Shown: positions 24,970-34,914, counted from the first letter of the stretch. The stretch is DNA of 64,000 nt from Streptomyces malaysiensis subsp. samsunensis (GCF_024519315.1 NZ_JANIIC010000007.1:124001-188000), one strand, 5' to 3'. Notes: generated by a model not told the origin, from the sequence alone. Made by a program: numbers and translations.

Positions 24970-25650
24970 TCAGCGTCCCTTCGGCATCCGCATCCCCTTG
25001 GGCATCGGACCCTTCGGAATCGGCATATTGCTCATCAGGTCGCCCAGTGCGCGCAGACGGTCGTTCACCACCGTGACCTGGGCGCCCGGCAGGACCCGGG
25101 GGAGCTTCAGCAGCGTGGTGCGGAGCTTCTTGATCTCGACCTGGCCCTCGCCGGAACCGACGATCACATCGTGGACCGGGACCTCCGCCACGATGCGCGC
25201 CATCTTCTTCTTCTCGGCGGCCAGCATGCTCTTGACCCGGTTCGGGTTGCCCTCGGCGACCAGTACGATGCCCGCCTTGCCCACCGCGCGGTGGATGACG
25301 TCCTGGTTGCGGTTCATGGCCACCGCGGGGGTCACCGACCAGCCGCGGCCCACATTCTCCAGCACCGCGGCCGCCGCGCCCGGCTGGCCCTCCATCTGTC
25401 CGAAGGCGGCCCGCTCGGCACGGCGGCCGAAAATGATCGCCATCGCGAGGAATGCCAGGACGAAGCCCAGGATGCCAAGGAAGATCGGGTGGCCGATCCA
25501 GAAGCCGATCGCGAGAAGGACACCGAAGGTGACAATCCCCACGCCGGCGACGACAAGTGTGACCTTCGGGTCGACCCGTTTGGTCATCTTGTAGGTCAGG
25601 GCGATCTGCTTCAGCCGCCCGGGGTTCTCGGATGTTTCCTTCCTCGCCAT
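24970..25650 (-). CDS. DUF4191 membrane protein
   Basis: 226 residues. Two adjacent membrane helices at about residues 30-75 (VTLVVAGVGIVTFGVLLAIG; FLGILGFVLAFLAMAIIFG) are followed by a soluble domain (GWSVTPAVAMNRNQDVIHRAVGKAGIVLVAEGNPNRVKSM) and a Met/Pro/Lys-rich tail. The pattern is typical of actinobacterial DUF4191 proteins that sit next to lipA. It is 10 bases downstream of the small gene at 25661-25858, so the two are almost certainly one operon. Function unknown. Confidence 0.9.
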   Translation of the reverse strand: MARKETSENPGRLKQIALTYKMTKRVDPKVTLVVAGVGIVTFGVLLAIGFWIGHPIFLGILGFVLAFLAMAIIFGRRAERAAFGQMEGQPGAAAAVLENVGRGWSVTPAVAMNRNQDVIHRAVGKAGIVLVAEGNPNRVKSMLAAEKKKMARIVAEVPVHDVIVGSGEGQVEIKKLRTTLLKLPRVLPGAQVTVVNDRLRALGDLMSNMPIPKGPMPKGMRMPKGR

Positions 25651-25660
25651 ACAGCGAAGT

Positions 25661-25858
25661 TTACGTGGCCTGGGAAGCCCCGGTGGACACGGCCTCCAGC
25701 ACGTGTTCGGCCTCGTCCCGGTCCTTGGCCCGGCGGCGGTCCTCGAGCACGGCGGTCCAGGCGTTGCGGCGAGCGGTGCGCTGCCCGCCGCGCAGCAGCA
25801 GACCTTCCAGGACGAGGAGTGCGTCGGTGACGGACGGGCGTACGGGCGCAGCCGGCAT
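25661..25858 (-). CDS. Small conserved hypothetical protein, 65 residues
   Basis: The protein reads PAAPVRPSVTDALLVLEGLL near its N-terminus, followed by RRNAWTAVLEDRRRAKDRDEA and EHVLEAVSTGA, mostly helical with a charged middle. The ATG at 25858 has GAGGGG at good distance. It lies 10 bases upstream of the DUF4191 gene on the same strand. No domain recognised. The 326-base spacer to lipA (25859-26184) shows no further gene or clear element. Confidence 0.75.
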   Translation of the reverse strand: MPAAPVRPSVTDALLVLEGLLLRGGQRTARRNAWTAVLEDRRRAKDRDEAEHVLEAVSTGASQAT

Positions 25859-26184
25859 GGATACCCCTCGGGAGCGGCGGATGATCGCTACGCACAACGT
25901 ATAAGCGGTGCGTGGCTCAATCGTTACCCAATGGTGTTACCAGTGCGTGACTGGCCGGTCAAACACCGATGAAACCCAGCTGCGGCCGGTATTCCGCCGT
26001 TGAGCTGCGGCGTTCTCGGGGCACTCGAAAACGCGTGTGCTCGCAATCACACAGAGTGTTGCTCACGCGGCCCATGGCATGACGGAACGTGACGGAGAAT
26101 CAGTTCGGACCGCCCGGAGTTTCGGACGGTCCGGAACGTGGACAACGGGGGCCTCGGACGGCCCTGACGGCCGCCGTCCGGACC

Positions 26185-27135
26185 TCAGACCGCCTGGGAG
26201 GCCACCGCGACATTGCGCCGCTCGACGGCCTGCTGGTACAGACGGCCGGCGCGGTACGAGGAGCGGACCAGCGGGCCGGACATGACGCCCGCGTAACCGA
26301 TCTCCTCCGCCTCCTCCTTGAGCTCCACGAACTCCTGGGGCTTGACCCACCGCTCCACCGGGTGGTGCCGGGCGGACGGCCGCAGGTACTGGGTGATGGT
26401 GATCAGCTCACAGCCCGCGTCATGCAGGTCCTGGAGCGCCTGGCTGATCTCCGCGCGCTCCTCGCCCATGCCCAGGATCAGGTTGGACTTGGTGACCAGA
26501 CCCGCCTCGCGCGCCTTGGTGATCACCTCGAGCGAGCGCTCGTAGCGGAAGCCGGGACGGATGCGCTTGAAGATCCGCGGCACCGTCTCCACGTTGTGCG
26601 CGAGCACCTCGGGACGGGCCGAGAAGACCTCGGCGAGCTGCTCGGGGACCGCGTTGAAGTCCGGGATCAGCAGCTCCACACCGGTGTCCGGCATCAGGGA
26701 GTGGATCTGGCGGACGGTCTCCGCGTAGAGCCAGGCGCCGCCGTCCTCCAGGTCGTCACGGGCCACACCGGTGATGGTCGCGTACTTCAGCTCCATCGTG
26801 CGTACGGATTCGGCCACCCGGCGCGGCTCGTCGCGGTCCAGCGCCTGCGGCTTGCCGGTGTCGATCTGGCAGAAGTCGCAGCGCCGGGTGCACTGGTCGC
26901 CGCCGATGAGGAAGGTCGCCTCGCGGTCCTCCCAGCACTCATAGATGTTCGGACAGCCCGCCTCCTGGCACACGGTGTGCAGGCCCTCGCGCTTCACCAG
27001 GCCGTGCAGCTCCGTGTACTCGGGGCCCATCTTCGCCCGGGTCTTGATCCACTCGGGCTTGCGCTCGATGGGGGTCTGGCTGTTCCGGACCTCCAGGCGC
27101 AGCATCTTGCGTCCGTCGGGTGCGACTGCGGACAC
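26185..27135 (-). CDS. lipA: Lipoyl synthase
   Basis: 316 residues. The enzyme inserts two sulfurs into protein-bound octanoate by radical SAM chemistry. Both cluster motifs are complete: auxiliary cluster Cys at about 56, 61 and 67 ([12 protein letters not shown]) and the radical-SAM CxxxCxxC at about 82, 86 and 89 (CTRRCDFC). The C-terminal RSSYRAG serine, which ligates the auxiliary cluster, is present. The GTG at 27135 has GGAG 8 bases upstream. lipB lies upstream on the same strand with a 306-base gap (27136-27441) that holds only GC-rich degenerate repeats, so lipA may have its own promoter. Confidence 0.97.
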   Translation of the reverse strand: MSAVAPDGRKMLRLEVRNSQTPIERKPEWIKTRAKMGPEYTELHGLVKREGLHTVCQEAGCPNIYECWEDREATFLIGGDQCTRRCDFCQIDTGKPQALDRDEPRRVAESVRTMELKYATITGVARDDLEDGGAWLYAETVRQIHSLMPDTGVELLIPDFNAVPEQLAEVFSARPEVLAHNVETVPRIFKRIRPGFRYERSLEVITKAREAGLVTKSNLILGMGEERAEISQALQDLHDAGCELITITQYLRPSARHHPVERWVKPQEFVELKEEAEEIGYAGVMSGPLVRSSYRAGRLYQQAVERRNVAVASQAV

Positions 27136-27441
27136 GTCCGGCACTCCTCTTTGCTTGGCTCTGCTTGGCGGCTCGGCGTGGCGAGTTTGCCGGCGGGCTT
27201 TCGAATCGTCGGCGGTCACCAGGGTACGCCCGTGGTTCGTACGGATTTACGTCCAGGGCAACCGAAGGCAGCGAGGACGCATTCCCGCAAGGGCCGGATT
27301 CCGGCCGGGGTGGGCCGTCCCGGGCCGCCCCGGATCCGGCCCGATCGGGAACGGCCCCGGAAGGGCCTCGGAGGGCCTCGGGGCAGCCCCGGAACGGCCT
27401 CGGGAGGGCTCCGGAAACGGTCCCTGAGGGTCCCGGAGGGG

Positions 27442-28266
27442 TCAGACCGCCCGCGGCAGCGGGACGGAGGACTCCAGGACCTCCCGCAGATGCCGCTCGA
27501 TCACCGGCAGCACCTCGGCGATCGGCACATCCCGGCCCAGCTCCTCCGAGAGCGAGGTCACACCCGCGTCCCGGATACCGCACGGCACGATCCGGTCGAA
27601 CCAGGTGTTGTCCGGATCGCAGTTGAGCGAGAAGCCGTGCATCGTCACGCCCTTGGCGATCCGGACCCCGATGGCGGCCAGCTTGCGGTCCTCACGGCGC
27701 TGCCCGGCGTTGGACGGGGCGTACTCCGGGCCGTTCAGCCGCGCGTCGAACTCCTCGTCCGCCAGCCGCGGGTCGAAGTCCAGCTTCAGCCCGCCGAGCG
27801 CGGGGCGCTGCTCCACCGGATCGCCCAGCACCCACACCCCGCTGCGGCCCTCCACCCGGGTGGTCTCCAGACCGAACTCCGCACAGGTGCGCAGCAGCGC
27901 CTCCTCCAGGCGGCGGACATGCGCGATGACGTCCACCGGGCGCGGCAGCTTCAGGATCGGATAGCCGACCAGCTGACCGGGGCCATGCCAGGTGATCTTG
28001 CCGCCGCGGTCCACGTCCACCACCGGGGTGCCGTCCAGGGGGCGTTCGTTGTCGGCCGTGCGCCGCCCGGCCGTGTAGACCGGAGGGTGCTCCAGCAGCA
28101 GACAGGTGTCGGGGATCTCGTCCGCGAAGCGGGCGGCGTGCACCCGGCGCTGCTCCTGCCACGCCTCCTCGTAGTCCACGGCGTCCGCGCCGAAGCCCAG
28201 GTGGACGTAGCGCAGCGCCGATGAACCGGGGGCCGCCCCCGGCGAAGCAGTGGTCACGGCGGTCAC
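27442..28266 (-). CDS. lipB: Octanoyl-[ACP]:protein N-octanoyltransferase
   Basis: 274 residues. LipB moves octanoate from acyl carrier protein to lipoyl domains. Visible motifs: [30 protein letters not shown], the catalytic Lys at about 195 ([22 protein letters not shown]) and Cys at about 216 ([19 protein letters not shown]). Compared with the roughly 213-residue E. coli enzyme there is an extra segment of about 40 residues before the catalytic Lys (about residues 147-190). The GTG at 28266 is supported by AAGGAG 6 bases upstream. It supplies the octanoyl groups used by LipA. Confidence 0.95.
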   Translation of the reverse strand: MTAVTTASPGAAPGSSALRYVHLGFGADAVDYEEAWQEQRRVHAARFADEIPDTCLLLEHPPVYTAGRRTADNERPLDGTPVVDVDRGGKITWHGPGQLVGYPILKLPRPVDVIAHVRRLEEALLRTCAEFGLETTRVEGRSGVWVLGDPVEQRPALGGLKLDFDPRLADEEFDARLNGPEYAPSNAGQRREDRKLAAIGVRIAKGVTMHGFSLNCDPDNTWFDRIVPCGIRDAGVTSLSEELGRDVPIAEVLPVIERHLREVLESSVPLPRAV

Positions 28267-28470
28267 GGCAAGCTCCTTCTGGGCCGCGTCGGATGGGGTG
28301 GCGAAGCCTCGCGGCGGCGCCTCAGCCACTGTACGACCGTGTCCCCATACGTCCTCACCCGGCTCGTTCTCACACGATCGGATGAATGGAGCCCGACGGC
28401 CGCGATCAGCCCTCTAGCGGCGGTTACATTCGCGCCGTTCCACCGAGCGATCAGGGAGACCGGCAGGCTG

Positions 28471-30096
28471 ATGACGGAACGACCCCCGCAGCGCACCCCC
28501 AATCGTCAGCTCGCCGCGCTCATCGCAGAGGCGGGCTTCTCCAATGCAGGGCTCGCCCGGCGGGTGGACCAGCTCGGACTGGAGCACGGTCTGGACCTGC
28601 GGTACGACAAGACATCGGTGACGCGGTGGCTGCGCGGACAGCAGCCGCGCGGCACCACCCCCGCGCTGATCGCCGAGGTGTTCACCCGGCGGCTGGGGCG
28701 CCGGCTGACCGCCCAGGACCTGGGCCTGGACGCCTGTGCGCCGGTCTACGCGGGGCTGGAGTTCGCCGCCACCCCGCAGGAGGCGGTGGACATCGTCAGC
28801 GGGCTGTGGCGCAAGGACTCCGGGAGCCATGCGGAGCTGCGGAAGATCGCCTTCACCCCGGCGGGCCTTGTCGTCCCCAGCCGTGACTGGCTGATCGGGC
28901 GGCCCGACGACCGGGTGGCGCGCGGTGAGCCACCGGCGGGCCCCGCCCCGGCGGGGGCGGCCGTGGGCGCGGGCACCGGGGCCGGGCGGCTGCCCGCGCA
29001 GGGCGGCCGGGCGGGCGCCCAGGCGGCGGCTGCCGGTGCGGCCGGGCCGGCCGGGATGGCGCCGGGGCGCGGGGCCATGCAGGGCTCTCAGGGCCCTCAG
29101 AGCGCCCACGGCGGTCCGGGCGTCCATGGCGGCCATGGCCGGGCGCCGCTGCCCCGCCAGCGTCGCCACGACCGCGACCGGCGTGGGCCGGGCTACCGGG
29201 TGACCACCGGCGATATCGCGGCCCTGCGCTCGGTCGGCGAGCTGTTCGCGGCGCTCGACCAGACGTACGGCGGCGGACACGCCCGCCAGGCCCTGGTGCG
29301 TTACCTCGAGCACGAGGGCGAGCCGATGCTGCGCGGCTCGTACAACGAGGCGACCGGGCGGCGGCTGTTCGGCGCGATCGCCGATCTGACCCGGCTGGCC
29401 GGGTGGACCTCGTTCGACATCGCCGCCCACGGTCTCGCGCAGCGCTATTTCGTCCAGGCGCTGCGGCTGGCGCAGGCGGCCGGGGACCGCACGTACGGCA
29501 GCTATGTGCTGGTGACCATGAGCCGCCAGGCCGTCTATCTCGGCCATGGGCGGGAGGCCGTGCAGCTGGCCCGGGTGGCCCAGCAGGGGGTCGGCGGCGG
29601 CGCCCCGCCGGTGCTCCAGTCGCTGCTGCACGCGATCGAGGCGCGCGGCCATGGCGTCCTGGGCGAGGTGCGCGCGTGCACCGCCTCGCTCGCCCGCGCC
29701 GAGCGGGCGCTGGAGGCGGCCCGGCCGGGGGACGAGGTGCCGTACTGGGCGCGGCTGTTCGACGAGGCGCAGCTGGCCGACGAGTTCGGCCACTGCCACC
29801 GCGATCTCCAGCAGTACCGGGCCGCCGCCCAGCACGCGGAGCGCTCCTTGCAGCTGCACGGCGCCGGCTGCGCGCGCAGCCGGCTCTTCTGCCGGGTGGT
29901 GCTGGCGACGGCGCGGCTGGGCCTCGGCGAGCTGGAGCAGGCGTGCCAGCTGGGGGCGGAGGCGGCGCACCAGGCGTCGGAGATGCGGTCGGTGCGGGCG
30001 GTGGAGTACGTACGGGACTTCGAGCGCCGCCTGGAGCCGTACCGGGACGCGGCGCCGGTGCGGGGGTACCGGGAGCGGGTGGCGGCGCTGGGGTGA
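28471..30096 (+). CDS. Large regulatory protein of the NsdA/NsdB-like type
   Basis: 541 residues. The N-terminal region (PNRQLAALIAEAGFSNAGLARRVDQLG ... YDKTSVTRWLRGQQPRG) is an XRE-like helix-turn-helix. A disordered Gly/Ala/Pro insert (about 155-245) is followed by an all-helical TPR-like C-terminal half (RQALVRYLEHEGEPMLRGSYNEATGRRLFGAIADLTRLAGW; HGLAQRYFVQALRLAQAAGD). This architecture matches streptomycete proteins related to the differentiation and antibiotic regulators NsdA and NsdB. The ATG at 28471 follows CAGGGAGAC at some distance. It is divergent from lipB. Which target it regulates is unknown. Confidence 0.8.
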   Translation: MTERPPQRTPNRQLAALIAEAGFSNAGLARRVDQLGLEHGLDLRYDKTSVTRWLRGQQPRGTTPALIAEVFTRRLGRRLTAQDLGLDACAPVYAGLEFAATPQEAVDIVSGLWRKDSGSHAELRKIAFTPAGLVVPSRDWLIGRPDDRVARGEPPAGPAPAGAAVGAGTGAGRLPAQGGRAGAQAAAAGAAGPAGMAPGRGAMQGSQGPQSAHGGPGVHGGHGRAPLPRQRRHDRDRRGPGYRVTTGDIAALRSVGELFAALDQTYGGGHARQALVRYLEHEGEPMLRGSYNEATGRRLFGAIADLTRLAGWTSFDIAAHGLAQRYFVQALRLAQAAGDRTYGSYVLVTMSRQAVYLGHGREAVQLARVAQQGVGGGAPPVLQSLLHAIEARGHGVLGEVRACTASLARAERALEAARPGDEVPYWARLFDEAQLADEFGHCHRDLQQYRAAAQHAERSLQLHGAGCARSRLFCRVVLATARLGLGELEQACQLGAEAAHQASEMRSVRAVEYVRDFERRLEPYRDAAPVRGYRERVAALG

Positions 30097-30145
30097 CGCT
30101 GGGGCGGGGGGCTCGCGCCGGGGTGCCCGGGACGGATGCGTCCAG

Positions 30146-30294
30146 GCGTCCCGGGCCCGCGCTGGGGTGTCTGGGACCGGTGTTGTTGAGGCGTCCCGGG
30201 CCCGCGCTGGGGCGCCCGGGGCCGGTGTTGTTCAGCTGTCCAGGACGTCAGCTCTCCAGGACGTCAGCTGTCTGCGACGTCAGCTGTCCAGGAC
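30146..30294. repeat. Direct repeats in the spacer before the arsR-type gene
   Basis: Two copies of a unit of about 45 bases (GCGTCCCGGGCCCGCGCTGG ... GGTGTTGTT) are followed by four copies of GTCCAGGACGTCAGCT or variants. The last copies run into the C-terminal codons of the ArsR protein. Confidence 0.7.
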
Positions 30295-31044
30295 GACGCC
30301 GAAGGTGCGCTCCAGCCCGGTACGGCCCGTGTCGGTCAGGTGCACCACGCGGCGGCGGCCGCCACGGCGGATCCAGTCCAGCGCGAAGAGCCGGTCCGTC
30401 AGGGCGGCCCCCAGCGCCCCGGCGAGGTGGTGGCGCTGCTCGGTCCAGTCCACGCAGTAGCGGATCAGCGGGCGGCGCCCGGCGACGAGCCCGTCCGTGT
30501 CCACGCCGAACGCCGCCAGCGCCGCGCGCCCCGGCTCCGTCAGCCGGTACGTCGTGTCGTTGCCCGGGGCGGAGAGCCGGTCGCCCTCGGCCGCCTCGGG
30601 GTGGAACCGTCCGTCACCGCCCTCCAGGACCCCGTGTTCCAGCAGCGCCGCCAACAGGGCCACGCCGAGGGCGCCCGCGACATGGTCGTAGCAGGTACGC
30701 GCCCGGCGCAGGGCGTGCGCGTGGCCGCTCTGGCGCAACGAGGTGACCGGCAGCGGCGGGGCGATCCTGGCCAGCGCCTCGAGGGCCTCGCCGACGGCGG
30801 GGCCGGTCAGCGAGTAGTAGCGGTGCCGCCCATGCCGCTCGACCCGCACCACCCCGGCCTCCAGCAGCTTGGCCAGATGCCCGCTCACCGTGGAGGCGCT
30901 GACCCCGGCCTCGGTGGCCAGCACACTCGCCGGCAGGGCCCGGCCCTCCAGCAGCGCGGAGAGGACGCGGGCACGGGACGGATCGGCGATCGCGGCGGCC
31001 GCGCGAGCGATATCGGCGTCACGGGCGCCCGTGGTGGTGGCCAT
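30280..31044 (-). CDS. ArsR-family transcriptional regulator
   Basis: 254 residues. The N-terminal winged helix (AAAIADPSRARVLSALLEGRALPASVLATEAGVSASTVSGHLAKLLEAGVVRVERHGRHRYYSLTG) is ArsR-type. The C-terminal 130 residues (CYDHVAGALGVALLAALLEHG ... RYCVDWTEQRHHLAGALGAALTDRLFALDWIRRGGRRRVVHLTDTGR) occur in a subgroup that usually neighbours drug-efflux genes. No metal-binding Cys pair is obvious. It is divergent from a decayed MFS gene, which was probably its target. Confidence 0.9.
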   Translation of the reverse strand: MATTTGARDADIARAAAAIADPSRARVLSALLEGRALPASVLATEAGVSASTVSGHLAKLLEAGVVRVERHGRHRYYSLTGPAVGEALEALARIAPPLPVTSLRQSGHAHALRRARTCYDHVAGALGVALLAALLEHGVLEGGDGRFHPEAAEGDRLSAPGNDTTYRLTEPGRAALAAFGVDTDGLVAGRRPLIRYCVDWTEQRHHLAGALGAALTDRLFALDWIRRGGRRRVVHLTDTGRTGLERTFGVVLDS

Positions 31045-31199
31045 GGATCCCAGCGTAGGACGGCCTCGCTTCGGCGACGGACGAAGTGTGCCGGGCGGCG
31101 GCGCGCGCCTTCGGCGTACGGGGCGAGGCACGTGCGGACATCGGGCCGGACGCCTCGCTGTACGAGCCCCCGGCCCTGGCCAGCGGGCTCCGGCGTGCG

Positions 31200-31589
31200 C
31201 CCTGGCGGCCACGCCGCTCGCGGGGGTGCTGTTCCTGTGGCTGGAACGGCGCGCGGCGGCGCCCGCGCTGCCGCCGCGGCTGCTGACCGGGTTCGGCACC
31301 TCGTTCACGATGCCGTCGGCGACGGTCGCCGCGATGGAGGCCGTGGCCGCACGGGGTGGGCGGCGCGGCGTCGGGCGCGTTCAACGCGGCGCGGCAGCTG
31401 GGGAGCGCCATCGGGGTGGCACTGTTCGGCACGCTCACCGCGGCGTCCGCGAGTTCGGCCTTCTACACCGGGATGCGGCTGTCCGCCGTGGTCGTGGCCG
31501 CATGCTTCCTCGGTGGCGCGGTGCTGGCGGCGCTGTCCAGGTCTGCCGCCCGCTCAGCGCCCAACCCGTCTGCGAACGAGGCGTCTTGA
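31200..31589 (+). pseudogene. Decayed DHA2-type MFS efflux transporter
   Basis: One frame reads TPLAGVLFLWLERRAAAPALPPRLL then directly TGFGTSFTMPSATVAAMEAVA. A one-base frame change near 31355 continues as GAASGAFNAARQLGSAIGVALFGTL and a last membrane helix ending SANEAS (stop at 31589). These are pieces of the C-terminal half of a 14-helix drug:H+ antiporter. The first join skips over 100 residues of the usual protein, the second is a frameshift, and no N-terminus remains. The following 235 bases (31590-31824) have no gene; CGCGTGGTCGGGTGGC occurs twice there. Confidence 0.75.
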
Positions 31590-31824
31590 CGCGTGGTCGG
31601 GTGGCAGTCGCGGCGGCGTGAGTAGCGGTCCTCGCGTGCCGTGTGCCGTGTGCCGTACGGGAATCTGGGCCTCGGTGGCCTGCCGGGCCGCCGCGGGGTT
31701 GACGCGCTGGCGCGTCTCCACGCGTGGTCGGGTGGCTGCCGCGTGGCGCGGTACCGGTCTCCGCGCCGTAACAGGAGCCTGACCCTCGGCGGGCCCGCCC
31801 CGTGTCCCGCCGGTCTGCGCGCCG

Positions 31825-33168
31825 TCAGGCCGCCGCGGCCGGGAAGGGGTCGGGGCCGGTGTCGGGGGTTGTGCCGGAGCCGGAGTCCGGGGGTGCGCCG
31901 AAGTCGCTGAGTACCGCGCGGGCGGCTCGGCGGCCGGAGGCCAGTGCGCCCTGCACCGTGCTGGAGTCCCGGTGGTCGCCGCAGACGTACAGCCCCGACA
32001 GCAGCCGTACCGGGCGGCGCGGGTCGTGCGGTGCGGGCATGGCCGGGACGGCGTACGGGTCGTGGTGGGCGGCCAGCAGCTGCCAGCCCGCGGTGGACGT
32101 CCCGTAGACCGCCGCCAGTTGGGCCCTGACGGACCGGTCGAGCTCGGCGGTCGGCAGCGCGGCCGAGGTGCCCAGCACGGTGGAGGTGATCAGCACCCGG
32201 CCGGGCGGGGTGCGCGAGGGGTCGACCTCGCTGGCCACCATGGTGTGGGCGACCGGGCCCCGGCCGCCCGCCGCGAGTATCAGCGCGGGCTCGCGCAGCG
32301 GCGGCCGGTCGGCGGTGTGGTGCACCACGGTGACCGGGTGGAAGGCCGGCACCCGCAGTCCGGGCAGGAGCCCGGCCGCGTCGTGCGCCCCAGTGGCCAC
32401 CAGCACCGCACGGCAGCCGAACTCGCCGTGTTCGGCGGTGGCCACGGCGGTGGTGGAGGCCGATACGGCCCGGACGCCCGTACGGACCGTCCCCGGCGGC
32501 AGCGCGGCCGCGAGCAGTTCGGGGACGGTGGACGCGCCGCCCGCCGGGAGGCAGAGGCGGCCGCGTGCGTAGCCGCGCAGCGCGAGGTCGGCGCAGCGGC
32601 TCGAGGTGGTGAGGTCCGGGTCGCTCAGCAGTGAGACGAGCAGCGGACGCAGCACCCCCTCGACCGTACGAGCAGGTAGGCCCCGCCCCCCCAGGGTCTC
32701 GGAGACCGGCCGGTCGGGGCGGGCGAGCAGGCGGTCCGCGGGCAGGGCGGCGAGCCTGCCGAGCGCGGCACCGAGTCGGGCCTGGTCGAGCCCGCTGCCG
32801 AGCGGCGCGCGGGCGGCGTTCGCGAGGGCGCGTGCCGTGGTGAATGCGCCCCTCATGCTCCGGGGCGTGTCCACCCGGTGCGTACGGCCCTCGCTGTGCA
32901 CGAGCACACCCTGGGCCAAGGGGCGCAGGGCGAGGGCGCCGAGCCCCGGAGTGCGCCGCAACTCCGGGAAGGAGGTGTTCATCAGGTGGCCGTTACGGTC
33001 CAGCCGGAAGCCGTCGACGGTGTCGGTCGTCATCCGCCCGCCCACCCGGGGCGCGGCCTCGAGCACCGTGACCGCCACTCCCGCGCCGGTCAGCCGATGA
33101 GCCGCGGCCAGCCCCGCGAGCCCGGCGCCGACGATGACGACATCCGTGCGGTGCGCGCGCTTGAGCAC
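31825..33168 (-). CDS. FAD-dependent amine oxidase / phytoene desaturase-like protein
   Basis: 447 residues. The N-terminal dinucleotide-binding motif (DVVIVGAGLAGLAAAHRLTGAGVAVTVLEAAPRVGGRMTT) and C-terminal FAD motif (GLYVCGDHRDSSTVQGALASGRRAARAVL) define the flavin amine oxidase/protoporphyrinogen oxidase/phytoene desaturase superfamily. The GTG at 33168 follows GGAGGAC. No carotenoid gene is nearby. It is followed upstream by the epimerase-like gene on the same strand after a 208-base gap. Substrate unknown. Confidence 0.88.
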   Translation of the reverse strand: MLKRAHRTDVVIVGAGLAGLAAAHRLTGAGVAVTVLEAAPRVGGRMTTDTVDGFRLDRNGHLMNTSFPELRRTPGLGALALRPLAQGVLVHSEGRTHRVDTPRSMRGAFTTARALANAARAPLGSGLDQARLGAALGRLAALPADRLLARPDRPVSETLGGRGLPARTVEGVLRPLLVSLLSDPDLTTSSRCADLALRGYARGRLCLPAGGASTVPELLAAALPPGTVRTGVRAVSASTTAVATAEHGEFGCRAVLVATGAHDAAGLLPGLRVPAFHPVTVVHHTADRPPLREPALILAAGGRGPVAHTMVASEVDPSRTPPGRVLITSTVLGTSAALPTAELDRSVRAQLAAVYGTSTAGWQLLAAHHDPYAVPAMPAPHDPRRPVRLLSGLYVCGDHRDSSTVQGALASGRRAARAVLSDFGAPPDSGSGTTPDTGPDPFPAAAA

Positions 33169-33376
33169 GTGTCCTCCCCGAGGTCGGTGCGTCCGTCACG
33201 GGGGCTGCTGCCCCGACCGGCGGCCTGGATGCGTGGGTCCCGCGAGTCGGCTCGGCGAGACGGTCTTGACAGTACGGACAAAAACGGTCGATGCCAGACG
33301 CGCATCGACCGGGCACGGGCGCACAGCGGTCGCACACCGCCATGGGGCGATATGCGACCGGAGAGCTGGAAGGGCG

Positions 33377-34276
33377 TCAACCCTCCTGCGTGAGCGCCGC
33401 CTTGATGGCCTCGTCCACATGTGGGTACGCGAAGGTGAAGCCGGAGTCCAGCAGCCGGCGGGGGACGGCCCGGACGCTGCCGAGGACATCGCCGGACATC
33501 GCGCCCAGGGCGATCCGGAGCGCGGGGGCGGGGACCGAGAAGAGCGTGGGGCGGCGCAGAACGCGGCCCATGGCCGCCGTGATCTCGCGGTTGGTGACCG
33601 GCGTCGGCGCGGTGAGGTTGACCGGGCCGGTGAGCTCGGGCGTGTCGAGGATATGGCGCAGCGCGGCGATATGGTCCCGCAGCGCGATAAAGCTCCAGTA
33701 CTGATGGCCGCTGCCCATCCGCCCGCCGAGGCCCAGCTTGAACAAGGGGAAGAGCCGCCCCCACGCCCCGCCCTCGGCGGAGATCACCAGCCCGGTCCGG
33801 GCGAAGGCCGTCCGGATGCCCGCCTCCTGCGCCGCGCCCGCCGCCTCCTCCCAGTCCTGGCAGAGATCCGGAAGGAAACCATGGCCAGGGGGCGCACTCT
33901 CATCGACCGCGCGCTCCCCGGTGTCACCGTAGAAGCCGATCGCGCTCCCGCTCACCAGCACCCGCGGCGGGGTGTCCAGCGAGGCGATCGCCTCGGCGAT
34001 GGCGGCGGTGCCCAGCACCCGGCTGTCCCGGATCTCCTTCTTGTACGCGTCGGTCCAGCGCCGGTCGCCGACGCCCGCGCCCGCGAGGTGGAACACGGCC
34101 TCACAGCCCATCAGCCCCGTGGTGTCCACCCACTGCCGCCGCGGATCCCACTCGGCCTCGTCCTCCGCGCGCGGCGAACGCCGCACCAGCCGCACTACTT
34201 GGTGGCCGTCCTCGCGCAGCGAGCGGACGAGTGCCGTGCCGATGAGCCCGGAGGAGCCGGTGACCGCGATACGCAT
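33377..34276 (-). CDS. NAD(P)-binding epimerase-like protein (YfcH/TIGR01777 type)
   Basis: 299 residues. The N-terminus MRIAVTGSSGLIGTALVRSL is the Rossmann motif, with GYG-like catalytic context SGSAIGFYGDTGERAVDES and the family's C-terminal DUF1731 (PVNLTAPTPVTNREITAAMGRVLRRPTLFSVPAPALRIALG). Such proteins are extended SDRs of undefined substrate. The ATG at 34276 is at the exact family N-terminus. The short spacer to the GNAT gene on the other strand (67 bases) must hold both promoters. Confidence 0.92.
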   Translation of the reverse strand: MRIAVTGSSGLIGTALVRSLREDGHQVVRLVRRSPRAEDEAEWDPRRQWVDTTGLMGCEAVFHLAGAGVGDRRWTDAYKKEIRDSRVLGTAAIAEAIASLDTPPRVLVSGSAIGFYGDTGERAVDESAPPGHGFLPDLCQDWEEAAGAAQEAGIRTAFARTGLVISAEGGAWGRLFPLFKLGLGGRMGSGHQYWSFIALRDHIAALRHILDTPELTGPVNLTAPTPVTNREITAAMGRVLRRPTLFSVPAPALRIALGAMSGDVLGSVRAVPRRLLDSGFTFAYPHVDEAIKAALTQEG

Positions 34277-34343
34277 GGCACCATACTGCCCTCGATCAGA
34301 GGCGGGATGTCGGACAACGGGCGGGCGTGGCACAGTGACGCGC

Positions 34344-34904
34344 ATGTCCCAGCCGTCCAGCCTGCCTCAGCCCTCCGACCCACCACACCCCTCCGGCCCG
34401 CCGTCCCAGCGTGCCGAACTGATCATCCGCCCCGCCGTGATCGACGACGAGACGGCGCTGGCCGATCTGGACCGCCGCACCTGGTCGACCCTGCATTCCG
34501 TGCAGCCGAGGCCGCAGCCGCCGTACGACCGCTTCTTCACCCTGCACAACCGCGTCGATGAGATCCTCGTGGCCGAACTCGGCGGGCACCCCGTCGGCTA
34601 TATACGGCTCGTGCCGCCGACCCCGCTGGTCTGCAACGCACATGTCCGTCAGATCCAGGGGCTCGCGGTGGACGAGCGGACGCGGGGGCGGGGCGTGGCG
34701 CGGGCGCTGCTCGGCGCCGCGTGCCAGGAGGCGCGGCGGCAGGGCGCCACCCGCATCACCCTGCGGGTGCTGGGCCACAACACCCCCGCACGGCGGCTGT
34801 ACGCGTCGGAGGGGTTCGCGGTGGAGGGCGTCCTGCCGGGGGAGTTCCTGCTGGAGGGGGAGTACGTGGACGATGTGCTGATGGGGCGCTCGCTGGACCG
34901 CTGA
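34344..34904 (+). CDS. GNAT-family N-acetyltransferase
   Basis: 186 residues. After a Pro/Ser-rich N-terminus the GNAT fold begins at IIRPAVIDDETALADLDRRTW. The acetyl-CoA site is VRQIQGLAVDERTRGRGVARALLGAACQEARRQG, with the R-x-x-G-x-G/A pattern intact, and the C-terminal strand is RRLYASEGFAVEGVLPGEFLLEGEYVDDVLM. Substrate unknown. The ATG at 34344 is the first in frame after the divergent epimerase gene. Confidence 0.9.
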   Translation: MSQPSSLPQPSDPPHPSGPPSQRAELIIRPAVIDDETALADLDRRTWSTLHSVQPRPQPPYDRFFTLHNRVDEILVAELGGHPVGYIRLVPPTPLVCNAHVRQIQGLAVDERTRGRGVARALLGAACQEARRQGATRITLRVLGHNTPARRLYASEGFAVEGVLPGEFLLEGEYVDDVLMGRSLDR

Positions 34905-34914
34905 GGCGCCACCG

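Noticed and set aside
26089..28224. 711-codon open frame on the plus strand across lipA and lipB
   Set aside because: It is antisense to two well-supported genes, rich in Arg, Gly, His and Gln as shadow frames are, and has no domain or ribosome site.
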